Shown here piece after piece: positions 50,299 to 58,295 of a stretch of 64,000 nt of DNA (position 1 is the stretch's first letter; each line of letters starts with the position of its first letter). Source of the DNA: Tolypothrix sp. NIES-4075 (GTDB lineage: Bacteria; Cyanobacteriota; Cyanobacteriia; Cyanobacteriales; Nostocaceae); contig NZ_BDUC01000002.1 of NCBI RefSeq assembly GCF_002218085.1, positions 248,001-312,000 on the forward strand. The letters are read 5' to 3'. A program made the position numbers and the translations under genes. The notes under the pieces were generated by a model that did not search any database, was not told the origin of the DNA, and worked only from the letters and a program-made list of their open reading frames with translations.

Positions 50299-51983
50299 TT
50301 TTTGATTATCTTGTATATGAGATTCTGGGTGGGATCTAGTTGCACACCAGTCATACCTTTTTGAGCAAAAACAAAGTCTTTACTTTGCCATAAGGGAACG
50401 TAAGGCACATCTTTTGCCACTAATTCTTGAATTTCTGTAAACATTTTTTGACGAACTTCGGGGTTTTGTTCTTGACGCTGTTGGTCAATGAGTTTATTCA
50501 TGCGATCGCTATAGTAAAATGACCCTTGAGACTGACTTCCACCGTCAAGACATCCTTTTGCGGTTGAGCCTTTATCGCAAGAGAGAAACGGTTGAATGTA
50601 ATTGTCTGCATCTAAAAAGTCAGGATACCAATCGAGCAAAATTGCTGGATATATACCTTTTGGAATTTGTTGAAAAAAGGTTGTGGAATCTACAGCAATC
50701 ACTTCAAATTGCAGAATTCCGTCCATTGTTTTCTTAGCTAGAGCTTTAAGTACTATAGCTGCCAAACTGCGAGTAGGAGAACTAGAAGGATACCAAATTT
50801 CTATCTTTGCCGGATTGCTTTTTGAGAAACCAGCTGATGTTAGCAGTTGTTTTGCCTTTTCGGTGTTGCCATCTCCATATTGCTTTTCAAAGACAGGGTT
50901 GGAAACATTTAAAGTTGTCGGTATCATACTGTAAGCTGAATCGGCTTGACCATATAAAACTCGCTCTTTAATTTGCTCTCGGTCAATCATGGATGCGATC
51001 GCTTGTCTAACAACTGGATTATCCAAAGGCTTTTGATTTCGATTCAAAGCCATATAACTCATCACGCTACCCTGAATCGGAATTGCTTGCCAATCGCCAT
51101 TTTTTGCTTTTTCTTTCAAACTGCGAACTTGATCCGCGTCCATCGACAGGTAAGCTACATCCACAGACTTTTTCCGGAAAGCATTATATAAATTCACTCC
51201 ACTGCTGAGGATTTGTAATTTAATTCCGTTATTAGCTGGCTTTTCTCCCCAATACTTATCAAAAACATCAAATTGCACCGAATCAGTCCCAAAATTAGCC
51301 AATTTATAAGGACCAGTTCCGACAAAAATATTCGGCTTAAATTTACCTTCACCAATTTCGTAAACTTTCGGCGAAACTGGACAAACTCCAGAAAATGCTA
51401 ACAGCGAGGGAAACGCTGCAAAAGCCTTTTTCAGTTTGATGGTTAACTCATATTCCCCAGTAGCTTTGACTGATTCCACCACATCTGCTAGCAAGAAAGA
51501 GGGTTTCCCCTTATTTTGCAGAAAACGCTTCAAGCTAAATGCCATTGCTTCCGCATTAAAAGCAGTCCCATCGTGAAAAATTACTCCTTTACGCAGGGGA
51601 ATCGTGTAAGTTAAACCATCTTGGCTGATTTGCGGTAAAGCTGTTGCCAATTGAGGCTTAATTTCCGTGCTTCCTGGTTCGTAGGTGTAGAGGCGATCGC
51701 TCATGTTATACACTAAACCCAGCGATGCCAACTCATAAGCATCAGCCGGATCGAGAGTACGTGGCTTCTGCGTTGTACCTACAGTAATCCGACCATTACC
51801 TGTATTATTCACATCAGATGGCGAAGTCCCTGTCTGTTGGGGATTACCGCAACTAACAATCAACAATAAACATAAACAAAATAAACAAAGGAATTTGCTA
51901 ATTCCACCCCACGGCTTTAGTGACAAAGAAAACCAGGTCAAACGATTTTGGATTTTGGATTCACGATTTTGGATTAACTTCAT
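50295..51983 (-). CDS. ABC transporter substrate-binding lipoprotein, peptide family (SBP_bac_5)
   Basis: 562 residues from ATG 51983; ATG 52010 is also open. Hydrophobic leader FLCLFCLCLLLIVSCGN contains a lipobox (LIVSC), so it is a lipoprotein anchored on the periplasmic face. Family signatures include ITVGTTQKPRTLDPADAYEL, TYTIPLRKGVIFHDGTAFNAEAM, FVGTGPYKLANF and VRQAIASMIDREQIKERVLYG. Binds peptides or similar ligands for the DppB-like permease downstream. The first ~15 residues (NRESKIQNR) are encoded by a repetitive ATCCAAAATC motif (51948-51980), so the true start could be further in. Confidence 0.88.
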   Translation of the reverse strand: MKLIQNRESKIQNRLTWFSLSLKPWGGISKFLCLFCLCLLLIVSCGNPQQTGTSPSDVNNTGNGRITVGTTQKPRTLDPADAYELASLGLVYNMSDRLYTYEPGSTEIKPQLATALPQISQDGLTYTIPLRKGVIFHDGTAFNAEAMAFSLKRFLQNKGKPSFLLADVVESVKATGEYELTIKLKKAFAAFPSLLAFSGVCPVSPKVYEIGEGKFKPNIFVGTGPYKLANFGTDSVQFDVFDKYWGEKPANNGIKLQILSSGVNLYNAFRKKSVDVAYLSMDADQVRSLKEKAKNGDWQAIPIQGSVMSYMALNRNQKPLDNPVVRQAIASMIDREQIKERVLYGQADSAYSMIPTTLNVSNPVFEKQYGDGNTEKAKQLLTSAGFSKSNPAKIEIWYPSSSPTRSLAAIVLKALAKKTMDGILQFEVIAVDSTTFFQQIPKGIYPAILLDWYPDFLDADNYIQPFLSCDKGSTAKGCLDGGSQSQGSFYYSDRMNKLIDQQRQEQNPEVRQKMFTEIQELVAKDVPYVPLWQSKDFVFAQKGMTGVQLDPTQNLIYKIIKK

Positions 51984-52480
51984 GTATAGAAAAGTTTCTT
52001 TTTCTTCCATAACTAAATAATGGTGCCTTAAACCTTTTTTTAGATTTTGCTCAAACTCTTCGCAAAATGTAAAATTGTCTCGGTCATAGCATTAAAATTT
52101 TTGATATTAGCGGTGAGCTATTTTACTATATGTGTGCCTAAATACTTTATTTAATTTTTCCGCCTGTATTGAAGGCTTCGCAATATACCGACTGCAACTT
52201 AGCCATCGTTGACACAAAAATTTAACAAAAATATATATTTTGATATTTTCAGTTCACTTGAAACTTTTTTTTAAATAAAAATTACAATTTATAACAAAGT
52301 TAGTCAAAAAATCATATTTCTGCTTTTTGGAGATTTGTTAAGCTTTGACCGTAGTTGAAGCTGACGCAAATGAAATTTTTGCATAGCTTTATTGAGAAAC
52401 TGCATGTAGATACATAATTAAGAAACGCGATCGCGATATTGTAAACAGCAAATTGATAGTCTAATAGCGGGACTAAGAGC
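51984..52480. other. AT-rich intergenic region, no gene seen
   Basis: Separates the divergent binding-protein gene and the small gene at 52481. No repeat family, tRNA or recognisable protein fragment. It must hold both promoters, but no -10/-35 pair stands out. Confidence 0.55.
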
Positions 52481-52804
52481 GTGAAGTATTTCTTTCTATC
52501 AGAGGGATGGACAGTCGGCAGAGTTTGGGCATCTGAAGGATTATGGCAGATAACCGCATGGCGACGCCAACCAGATATTCAGCAAATGAATATTTGTCTA
52601 GTAGAACAAAACGAATTGTTATGGCTTTACCGAGCCGAAGAAGCCGTTTTAACCGTCGAAGTCAAGCCAACAGCACCCCAACAAGTAGCCCCCATCGGTC
52701 AAGTAGTGCTGAAGCGTTTAATGAGTGCCGAGCAAGTAATCGAGCGTCTAGGTAGCGCTGAAACGAGGTGTCATCTGCAAAATATCGATTTGGTTGTGCG
52801 GTAG
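52481..52804 (+). CDS. Conserved cyanobacterial small protein, function unknown
   Basis: 107 residues from GTG 52481. Starts MKYFFLSEGWTVGRVWASEG and continues WQITAWRRQPDIQQMNICLV, WLYRAEEAVLTVEVKP, VLKRLMSAEQVIERL, with an AETRCHLQNIDLVV end. Soluble, mixed beta then helix, no membrane segment. I do not recognise a characterised family. It precedes psbB on the same strand by ~450 bp of repeat-bearing DNA, so co-transcription is unlikely. Confidence 0.7.
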   Translation: MKYFFLSEGWTVGRVWASEGLWQITAWRRQPDIQQMNICLVEQNELLWLYRAEEAVLTVEVKPTAPQQVAPIGQVVLKRLMSAEQVIERLGSAETRCHLQNIDLVVR

Positions 52805-53244
52805 GGACTGGGGATGGGGGGACTCCTTGGAGACAGGGGGACAGGGAAACAAAGAAAAATTTCTCCCTTGTCTCCCCCATCCCCCCATCCCCCCTCTATC
52901 CGTAATGCTACGCGATCGCCATTACTTACCCGCTTGCAAACAAGTCCATCAATAGTTACACTTTTTAAAACATTCTCATTTTTGCGCTTGCGATAGCAAA
53001 GCACTTTCAACCGCGCAAACGCCTAAAAAACGTTTGTCTTGTTCTTCCGGAACAAAAAGTGAATTTTATCAAATAAAATTCACTTGCGGTGTTTTCGGGC
53101 GATCGCTACCCTCCAAGGTAAGATTCCCGTGATTGTGTGAGCATTGCCAAATTGTCCAAATTGTCTGACTTGTCAGGCAAAACTGCGGACAAATGTGGTG
53201 GCAATAACAAAAAACCGAAAACTTGCTTGTAAACATAATTCATC
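52805..53244. other. Repeat and psbB leader region
   Basis: 52806-52895 is C/G-rich low-complexity DNA (GGGGACTGGGG, CTTGTCTCCCCCATCCCCCC). The remainder to psbB is unique, includes GTTTGTCTTGTTCTTCCGGAAC and is expected to hold the psbB promoter and long leader; no hexamers could be assigned with confidence. Minus-strand frames here start in unique DNA and run into the repeat and are not annotated. Confidence 0.55.
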
Positions 53245-53261
53245 GAGGAGGAGCGTAGTCA

Positions 53262-54815
53262 ATGGGACTACCCTGGTACCGAGTACATACAGTCGTTCTG
53301 AACGATCCGGGGCGATTGATATCTGTACACTTGATGCACACAGCCCTAGTGGCAGGCTGGGCTGGTTCGATGGCTTTATACGAACTAGCTATATTTGACC
53401 CCAGCGATCCCGTACTCAACCCAATGTGGCGTCAAGGGATGTATGTAATACCCTTCATGTCACGCTTAGGCGTAATTGGCTCTTGGGGTGGCTGGAACGT
53501 CACAGGTCAGCCAGGTTACGACCCTGGTTTCTGGTCATTTGAAGGTGTAGCCGCCGCTCACATCATTCTTTCTGGTCTATTATTCTTAGCCGCCGTTTGG
53601 CACTGGGTTTACTGGGATTTGGAACTCTTCCAAGACCCCCGCACTGGTGAACCCGCTCTTGATTTGCCAAAAATGTTTGGCATTCACCTGTTCTTATCTG
53701 GTTTACTTTGTTTTGGTTTTGGTGCTTTTCACCTCACCGGGCTATTTGGACCGGGGATGTGGGTGTCTGATGCCTACGGCTTAACCGGTCACGTTCAAGC
53801 AGTGGCACCTGAATGGGGACCGGCTGGGTTTAACCCATATAACCCTGGTGGTGTCGTGGCTCACCACATTGCTGCTGGGGTGGTTGGTATTATTGCGGGC
53901 TTATTCCACCTGACAGTGCGACCCCCCGAACGGCTTTACAAAGCTTTGCGGATGGGGAATATCGAAACTGTACTTTCTAGCAGTATTGCCGCAGTCTTCT
54001 TTGCCGCCTTCGTCGTTGCCGGTACTATGTGGTACGGTAGCGCAACCACCCCAATTGAACTGTATGGTCCGACCCGTTATCAATGGGATCAAGATTACTT
54101 CAAACAAGAAATTAATCGGCGCGTACAAGCTGACGTTGCCGATGGCGCAAGTCTTTCGGCAGCTTGGTCACGAATTCCGGAAAAACTGGCATTCTACGAC
54201 TACGTAGGCAACAGCCCCGCTAAAGGTGGTTTGTTCCGCGTCGGACCGATGAATAAAACCAATGGTATTGCTTTATCTTGGTTGGGTCATCCAGTCTTCA
54301 AAGACAGCGAAGGTCGGGAATTAGAAGTGCGTCGTCTGCCGAACTTCTTTGAAACCTTCCCAGTCATCTTGACCGATGCTGATGGTATTGTCCGTGCGGA
54401 TATTCCTTTCCGTCGGGCAGAATCAAAGTACAGCTTTGAGCAAGCTGGTGTGACTGCTAGCTTCTACGGTGGTGAGTTGAATGGACAAACCTTTAAAGAT
54501 CCAGCTGATGTGAAGAAGTACGCACGTCAAGCACAGTTGGGTGAACCATTTCTGTTTGACGGAGACCAAAGCACCAGATTTGGCGATTTAGCGATCGCTA
54601 AACCCGATGGAGTCTTCCGTACCAGTCCGAGAGGTTGGTTTACATTCGCTCATGCTGTGTTTGCTCTGTTGTTCTTCTTTGGTCATATCTGGCACGGTTC
54701 TCGGACAATCTACCGAGACGTATTTGCTGGTGTTGACGCCGACCTCGAAGAACAAGTTGAGTGGGGTCTATTCCAGAAAGTGGGTGACAAGTCAACCCGT
54801 CGGAAGGAAGCGTAA
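53262..54815 (+). CDS. psbB: Photosystem II CP47 chlorophyll protein PsbB
   Basis: 517 residues; GAGGAGGAG at 53245-53253 is an excellent ribosome-binding site. CP47 is the inner antenna of photosystem II in the thylakoid membrane. Start MGLPWYRVHTVVLNDPGRLI, six helices with paired chlorophyll-binding histidines (HLMHTALVAGW, AAAHIILSGLL, VWHWVYWDLE, GIHLFLSGLL, VVAHHIAAGVVG, FGHIWHG), large lumenal loop E (PTRYQWDQDYF to ~450). The usual length is ~508-510; here loop E carries an extra stretch around residues 434-446 (GDQSTRFGDLAIAKPDG instead of about RETLNSDG). The C-terminus EEQVEWGLFQKVGDKSTR is typical for Nostocales. Followed by psbT and rps1, the conserved order, so this is the main copy. 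Confidence 0.97.
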   Translation: MGLPWYRVHTVVLNDPGRLISVHLMHTALVAGWAGSMALYELAIFDPSDPVLNPMWRQGMYVIPFMSRLGVIGSWGGWNVTGQPGYDPGFWSFEGVAAAHIILSGLLFLAAVWHWVYWDLELFQDPRTGEPALDLPKMFGIHLFLSGLLCFGFGAFHLTGLFGPGMWVSDAYGLTGHVQAVAPEWGPAGFNPYNPGGVVAHHIAAGVVGIIAGLFHLTVRPPERLYKALRMGNIETVLSSSIAAVFFAAFVVAGTMWYGSATTPIELYGPTRYQWDQDYFKQEINRRVQADVADGASLSAAWSRIPEKLAFYDYVGNSPAKGGLFRVGPMNKTNGIALSWLGHPVFKDSEGRELEVRRLPNFFETFPVILTDADGIVRADIPFRRAESKYSFEQAGVTASFYGGELNGQTFKDPADVKKYARQAQLGEPFLFDGDQSTRFGDLAIAKPDGVFRTSPRGWFTFAHAVFALLFFFGHIWHGSRTIYRDVFAGVDADLEEQVEWGLFQKVGDKSTRRKEA

Positions 54816-54963
54816 GTATAAGGATTAGGGACTAGGGACTAGGGGATTAGGTAACAAAGTTATTACTAATTGCCAATACCTAGTACCTAATCTCTTGTTA
54901 AACCTTTGTTTACTCTAAATTGGTACAATATTATTACTGGGTGGATAGGCAGGAACTTGTGAT

Positions 54964-55068
54964 ATGGAAAGCGTTGCATACATTTTGATTTTGACTTTGG
55001 CAATAGGAGTTCTTTTCTTTGCGATCGCATTTCGCGAACCTCCCCGCATTGAGAAGAAAGACGAGTAG
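54964..55068 (+). CDS. psbT: Photosystem II protein PsbT
   Basis: 34 residues: MESVAYILILTLAIGVLFFA then IAFREPPRIEKKDE. A single N-terminal membrane helix followed by the FREPPRI signature is diagnostic of PsbT, which sits at the PSII dimer interface and supports repair. It lies 148 bp after psbB in the usual psbB-psbT order and before an intrinsic terminator. The HIP1 octamer GCGATCGC is inside the gene. Confidence 0.95.
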   Translation: MESVAYILILTLAIGVLFFAIAFREPPRIEKKDE

Positions 55069-55113
55069 TAGATTTTCTCTGCTATTAGACTTTTAAGGAC
55101 AAAATATAAACCT

Positions 55114-55154
55114 AATATCCGCTGTTACCAAATGGTTGCAGCGGATATTTTTTT
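55114..55154 (+). terminator. Intrinsic terminator after psbT
   Basis: 11-bp perfect stem AATATCCGCTG / CAGCGGATATT, 14-base loop, then a run of T to 55154. Ends the psbB-psbT transcript before rps1. Confidence 0.88.
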
Positions 55155-55212
55155 GACGTTATTTGTCACTAATCAGTTGTTTCTTTTTATTAAGCATTAA
55201 AAATGAGGAATA

Positions 55213-55360
55213 ATATCGTGTCCGGTTAAAGACTATCATTTAGACCGCACTCTTGCTTTCTTGTAATCTTGAAAGAGGTTTTTGCGATTTTTGCTCAGAC
55301 GCGGTAATCATAAGTGATTAACCGGACTTGATATCATAAGTGATTAACCGGACTTGATAT
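55213..55360. repeat. CCGGACTTGATAT repeats (26-bp tandem pair plus inverted half)
   Basis: CATAAGTGATTAACCGGACT followed by TGATAT occurs twice in tandem (55309-55334, 55335-55360), and the inverted half ATATCGTGTCCGGTTAA is at 55213-55229. Together they could form a stem spanning ~120 bp. Lies in the 565-bp psbT-rps1 gap; the last ~180 bp before rps1 are unique and should contain its promoter and leader. Confidence 0.7.
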
Positions 55361-55633
55361 AAAGAATAATTTTCTTCCCCAATCCCCAGTCCCCAGTCCC
55401 TTTTATCCAAAAGGTGCGATCGCTTCGGAGTCTAAAAATAATTAATAAATGATTAATTACGGCTTTTGATGTGTGATACAATATTCCATCTGGAAGTTTA
55501 TATGTGTTTAACCCAGCTTTTCTGCGCTAGGATAGAAAGGATGTATGTGTACACAGCCCTAAACATTGGCGTTTGCATATACATTCGCCTTGAGCAATAA
55601 CTTTACGGAGACTAAAACCAGGTACAAAACAGC

Positions 55634-56698
55634 ATGGTCAATCAGAAATTAACCGCTACAGAAATTGGCTTCACTCACGAAGATTTCGCTGCTCTATTAG
55701 ACAAATACGATTATCACTTTAGCCCTGGAGATGTTGTACCAGGAACCGTTTTCAGTATAGAGCCGCGCGGCGCTCTGATTGACATTGGTGCAAAGACAGC
55801 AGCATATATACCTATACAAGAAATGTCTATAAACCGGGTCGATGCCCCGGATGAAGTCTTACAATCAAACGAAACGCGGGAATTTTTCATCCTCACAGAT
55901 GAAAACGAAGATGGTCAATTAACTCTTTCCATTCGTCGCATTGAATATATGCGAGCTTGGGAGCGAGTACGGCAGTTACAAGCAGAAGATGCTACTGTTC
56001 GTTCTGGTGTGTTTGCAACCAATCGTGGTGGAGCTTTGGTAAGAATTGAGGGATTGCGTGGTTTTATCCCAGGTTCTCACATTAGCACCCGCAAACCTAA
56101 AGAAGAATTGGTAGGCGAAGATTTACCATTGAAATTCTTAGAAGTAGACGAAGAGCGTAATCGCTTAGTTCTATCCCATCGTCGAGCGCTAGTTGAGCGT
56201 AAGATGAATCGCTTAGAAGTTGGCGAAGTTGTTATAGGTACAGTTCGCGGTATCAAACCTTACGGTGCATTTATTGATATTGGCGGTGTGAGTGGTCTGC
56301 TGCACATCTCTGAGATTTCCCACGAACATATTGATACACCTCACAGTGTATTTAATGTCAATGATGAAGTGAAAGTCATGATCATTGACTTGGATGCAGA
56401 AAGAGGTCGGATTTCTCTGTCTACAAAACAGTTGGAACCCGAACCAGGTGACATGATTAAAAATCGCGATTTGGTCTATGATAAAGCAGAAGAAATGGCT
56501 GCTAAATATCGCGAACAAATGTTAGCTAAACAGCAAGGTGTGACTGCGGTAGCTGAAGAAGATATACCCTCAGCTATGGAAGAAGATATACCCTCGGCAG
56601 TGGAAGAGGAAATACCTTCAGCAGTAGAAGAAGATATACCCTCAGCAGTGGAAGAGGAAATACCTTCAGCTATCGAAGAGGAAGCACCTTCAGCATAG
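55634..56698 (+). CDS. rps1: 30S ribosomal protein S1 (three S1 domains) with repetitive acidic tail
   Basis: 354 residues. Three S1/OB domains at ~31-100, 117-183 and 197-268 (VPGTVFSIEPRGALIDIG; VRSGVFATNRGGALVRIEG; VIGTVRGIKPYGAFIDIGGV). S1 binds mRNA leaders on the 30S subunit and aids initiation. Cyanobacterial S1 proteins have three domains rather than six, as here. From residue ~306 the tail consists of six 8-residue units (EEDIPSAV, EEEIPSAI), encoded by near-identical 24-bp repeats, a recent expansion. The psbB-psbT-rps1 neighbourhood is conserved in this group. GGAG lies ahead of the ATG (ACGGAGACTAAAACCAGG region). Confidence 0.95.
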   Translation: MVNQKLTATEIGFTHEDFAALLDKYDYHFSPGDVVPGTVFSIEPRGALIDIGAKTAAYIPIQEMSINRVDAPDEVLQSNETREFFILTDENEDGQLTLSIRRIEYMRAWERVRQLQAEDATVRSGVFATNRGGALVRIEGLRGFIPGSHISTRKPKEELVGEDLPLKFLEVDEERNRLVLSHRRALVERKMNRLEVGEVVIGTVRGIKPYGAFIDIGGVSGLLHISEISHEHIDTPHSVFNVNDEVKVMIIDLDAERGRISLSTKQLEPEPGDMIKNRDLVYDKAEEMAAKYREQMLAKQQGVTAVAEEDIPSAMEEDIPSAVEEEIPSAVEEDIPSAVEEEIPSAIEEEAPSA

Positions 56699-56725
56699 AA
56701 TAATAATGCCCTTGAAATCATTGTG

Positions 56726-56754
56726 AAAAGAGAGAGGTTTTCCTCTCTTTTTTT
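56726..56754 (+). terminator. Intrinsic terminator after rps1
   Basis: AAAGAGAGAGG, TTTT loop, CCTCTCTTTTTTT, 27 bp after the stop codon. Strong stem plus T run. Confidence 0.9.
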
Positions 56755-56796
56755 ATGTAAATTAAAAATTTAGTTCTTATTGAAACAGGGTGGAAT

Positions 56797-57528
56797 GTGG
56801 CAACTATTAAGTGTAAAAATATGACGTTTTCTAATATCCAGGCGATTTTGTTTGACAAAAACGGTACTCTGGAAGATTCAGAAACGTATTTGCGATCGCT
56901 TGCACAAAAAGCAGCACGGATCGTAGATGCTCAAGTTCCCGGAACTGGTGAACCTTTGTTAATGGCATTTGGGATTAATGGCTCAAGCTTAGATCCTGCT
57001 GGTATAATAGCCGTCGCAAGTCGTCGGGAAACAGAAATCGCTGCTGCCGCATATATCGCCGAAACTGGCAAAAGTTGGTTTGAATCGCTCAAAATCGCAC
57101 GTCAAGCCTTAGATGAAGCGGAAAAATACATCGGCACAACTTCTTCATCGCTATTTGTCGGTAGTTTAGAAGTCTTAAAGTACTTATCAGAATCGGGCTT
57201 GAAACTCGGTATCCTCTCAGCAGCAACCACAGCAGAAGTGAATGAATTTGTCAAGCATCACCAATTGAGTGATTATATTCAACTGGAAATGGGAGTTGAT
57301 GAAGGTCCGAGTAAACCAGATCCAATATTATTTTTACAAGCTTGCAAATCTTTGGGAGTAGAACCCAGCGCTACCTTGATGGTAGGTGATTCTGTAGGTG
57401 ATATGCAAATGGCGCGTAATGCTAAAGCCGCAGGTTGCATTGGTATTACTTGGATTGGTAGATCGGATAATGTCCAAGGTGCGGATGTGGTGATTAATCA
57501 ACTCGATGAAATTCAAGTTGTAGCTTAA
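56797..57528 (+). CDS. HAD family hydrolase with D-K-N-G-T motif I
   Basis: 243 residues from GTG 56797 with GGGTGGA upstream; ATG 56821 is the alternative. HAD motifs: I, ILFDKNGTLED; II, LGILSAATTAEV; III, the Lys in GPSKPDPILF; IV, LMVGDSVGDMQMA. It is phosphoglycolate-phosphatase-like with a helical cap. The second motif I Asp, the general acid/base of phosphatases, is Asn here (AAC), which may weaken or change the activity; P-type ATPases tolerate Thr at this site. Substrate unknown. Independent unit after the rps1 terminator. Confidence 0.82.
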   Translation: MATIKCKNMTFSNIQAILFDKNGTLEDSETYLRSLAQKAARIVDAQVPGTGEPLLMAFGINGSSLDPAGIIAVASRRETEIAAAAYIAETGKSWFESLKIARQALDEAEKYIGTTSSSLFVGSLEVLKYLSESGLKLGILSAATTAEVNEFVKHHQLSDYIQLEMGVDEGPSKPDPILFLQACKSLGVEPSATLMVGDSVGDMQMARNAKAAGCIGITWIGRSDNVQGADVVINQLDEIQVVA

Positions 57529-57730
57529 TCACGCTGAATGCTTCGCGCATTGTTTCAAACGCAGCATCAAACTTAATTTTCACATACCCGCAACCCAAAA
57601 GAGATGATTAGTGTGTTGCAGCGTCCGAGAGTGCAAGATTAAGAAAAGTGAAATTGTGGAAGCGATCGCACATAAACCATCAAATCATACCAAGTTCGTT
57701 TTATTAATCGTGATTACCACGCTTCCTAGC

Positions 57731-57799
57731 ACCCTACCCTTAACCCCTCCCCGCAAGCGGGGAGGGGACGTAAAGCTAGGCTTTACGGCGGTGGGGTTC
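57731..57799. repeat. CCCCTCCCCGCAAGCGGGGAGG palindromic dispersed repeat
   Basis: ACCCCTCCCCGCAAGCGGGG, then ACGTAAAGCTAGGCTTTACG and GCGGTGGGGTT. Family of 48991-49054. The remainder of 57529-57958 has no gene. Confidence 0.75.
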
Positions 57800-57958
57800 T
57801 TTTATTATGAGTAATTCGGCGGACATCAAATCACAGGCGATAATCAAGGTTAGTTTGATGAGGGCGTAGACGCTTTGCGGCTTGTCGCTACTACATCGCT
57901 TCTTCCCTACTTTTACGCTAAAACTTGTAAAAGGATTATTTTCATTGCATAACACTAA

Positions 57959-58192
57959 ATGTCTGAACAAAAACCTATCAGTCCTTGGAACTACAAACCT
58001 TGGTGGTGTCAACCTTGGTCTATACTTCTCACGGGTGTTACCTTAATTAGTGGTAGCTGGATACTATTTAAAATTATCTGGTTAACAATTCTCGTCTGTG
58101 TGCCTATACTAACTTGGATGGGCTTCTTCTTATTAATATGGCCCCAATTGATGAAGAGTAGTGGGGCTTTAGAGTCGCTTCACGAAGAGTGA
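57959..58192 (+). CDS. Small two-helix membrane protein, conserved in cyanobacteria
   Basis: 77 residues. A Trp/Pro-rich cytoplasmic start (SPWNYKPWWCQPWSI) leads into two hydrophobic segments (LLTGVTLISGSWILF, WLTILVCVPILTWMGFFLLIW) and a short acidic tail (SLHEE). Architecture is typical of small thylakoid or plasma-membrane proteins of unknown function. No partner gene is evident; it is followed by an opposite-strand MFS gene. Confidence 0.7.
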   Translation: MSEQKPISPWNYKPWWCQPWSILLTGVTLISGSWILFKIIWLTILVCVPILTWMGFFLLIWPQLMKSSGALESLHEE

Positions 58193-58219
58193 GGAGTTAT
58201 GAGTTTTATCAAGTTCTAT

Positions 58220-58285
58220 CGGTAATGGATAATGGGTAATAGGTAATGGTTTCTTCCAATTACCAATTAGCTATTACCAATTATC
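58220..58285. repeat. TAATGG / TTACCAATT heptamer-type repeat
   Basis: GGTAATGGATAATGGGTAAT then CCAATTACCAATTAGC and TTACCAATTATC. Same class as 22977-23081 and 50147-50298; lies between two convergent genes. Confidence 0.7.
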
Positions 58286-58295
58286 AACTTAATGC

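Noticed and set aside
52771..53010. 79-codon minus ORF upstream of psbB
   Set aside because: Second half is low-complexity repeat; the first half has no recognisable motif.
53262..54815. Far-red (FaRLiP) psbB paralogue
   Set aside because: Gene order psbB-psbT-rps1 is that of the housekeeping locus and no other far-red photosystem genes are present, despite the loop E difference.
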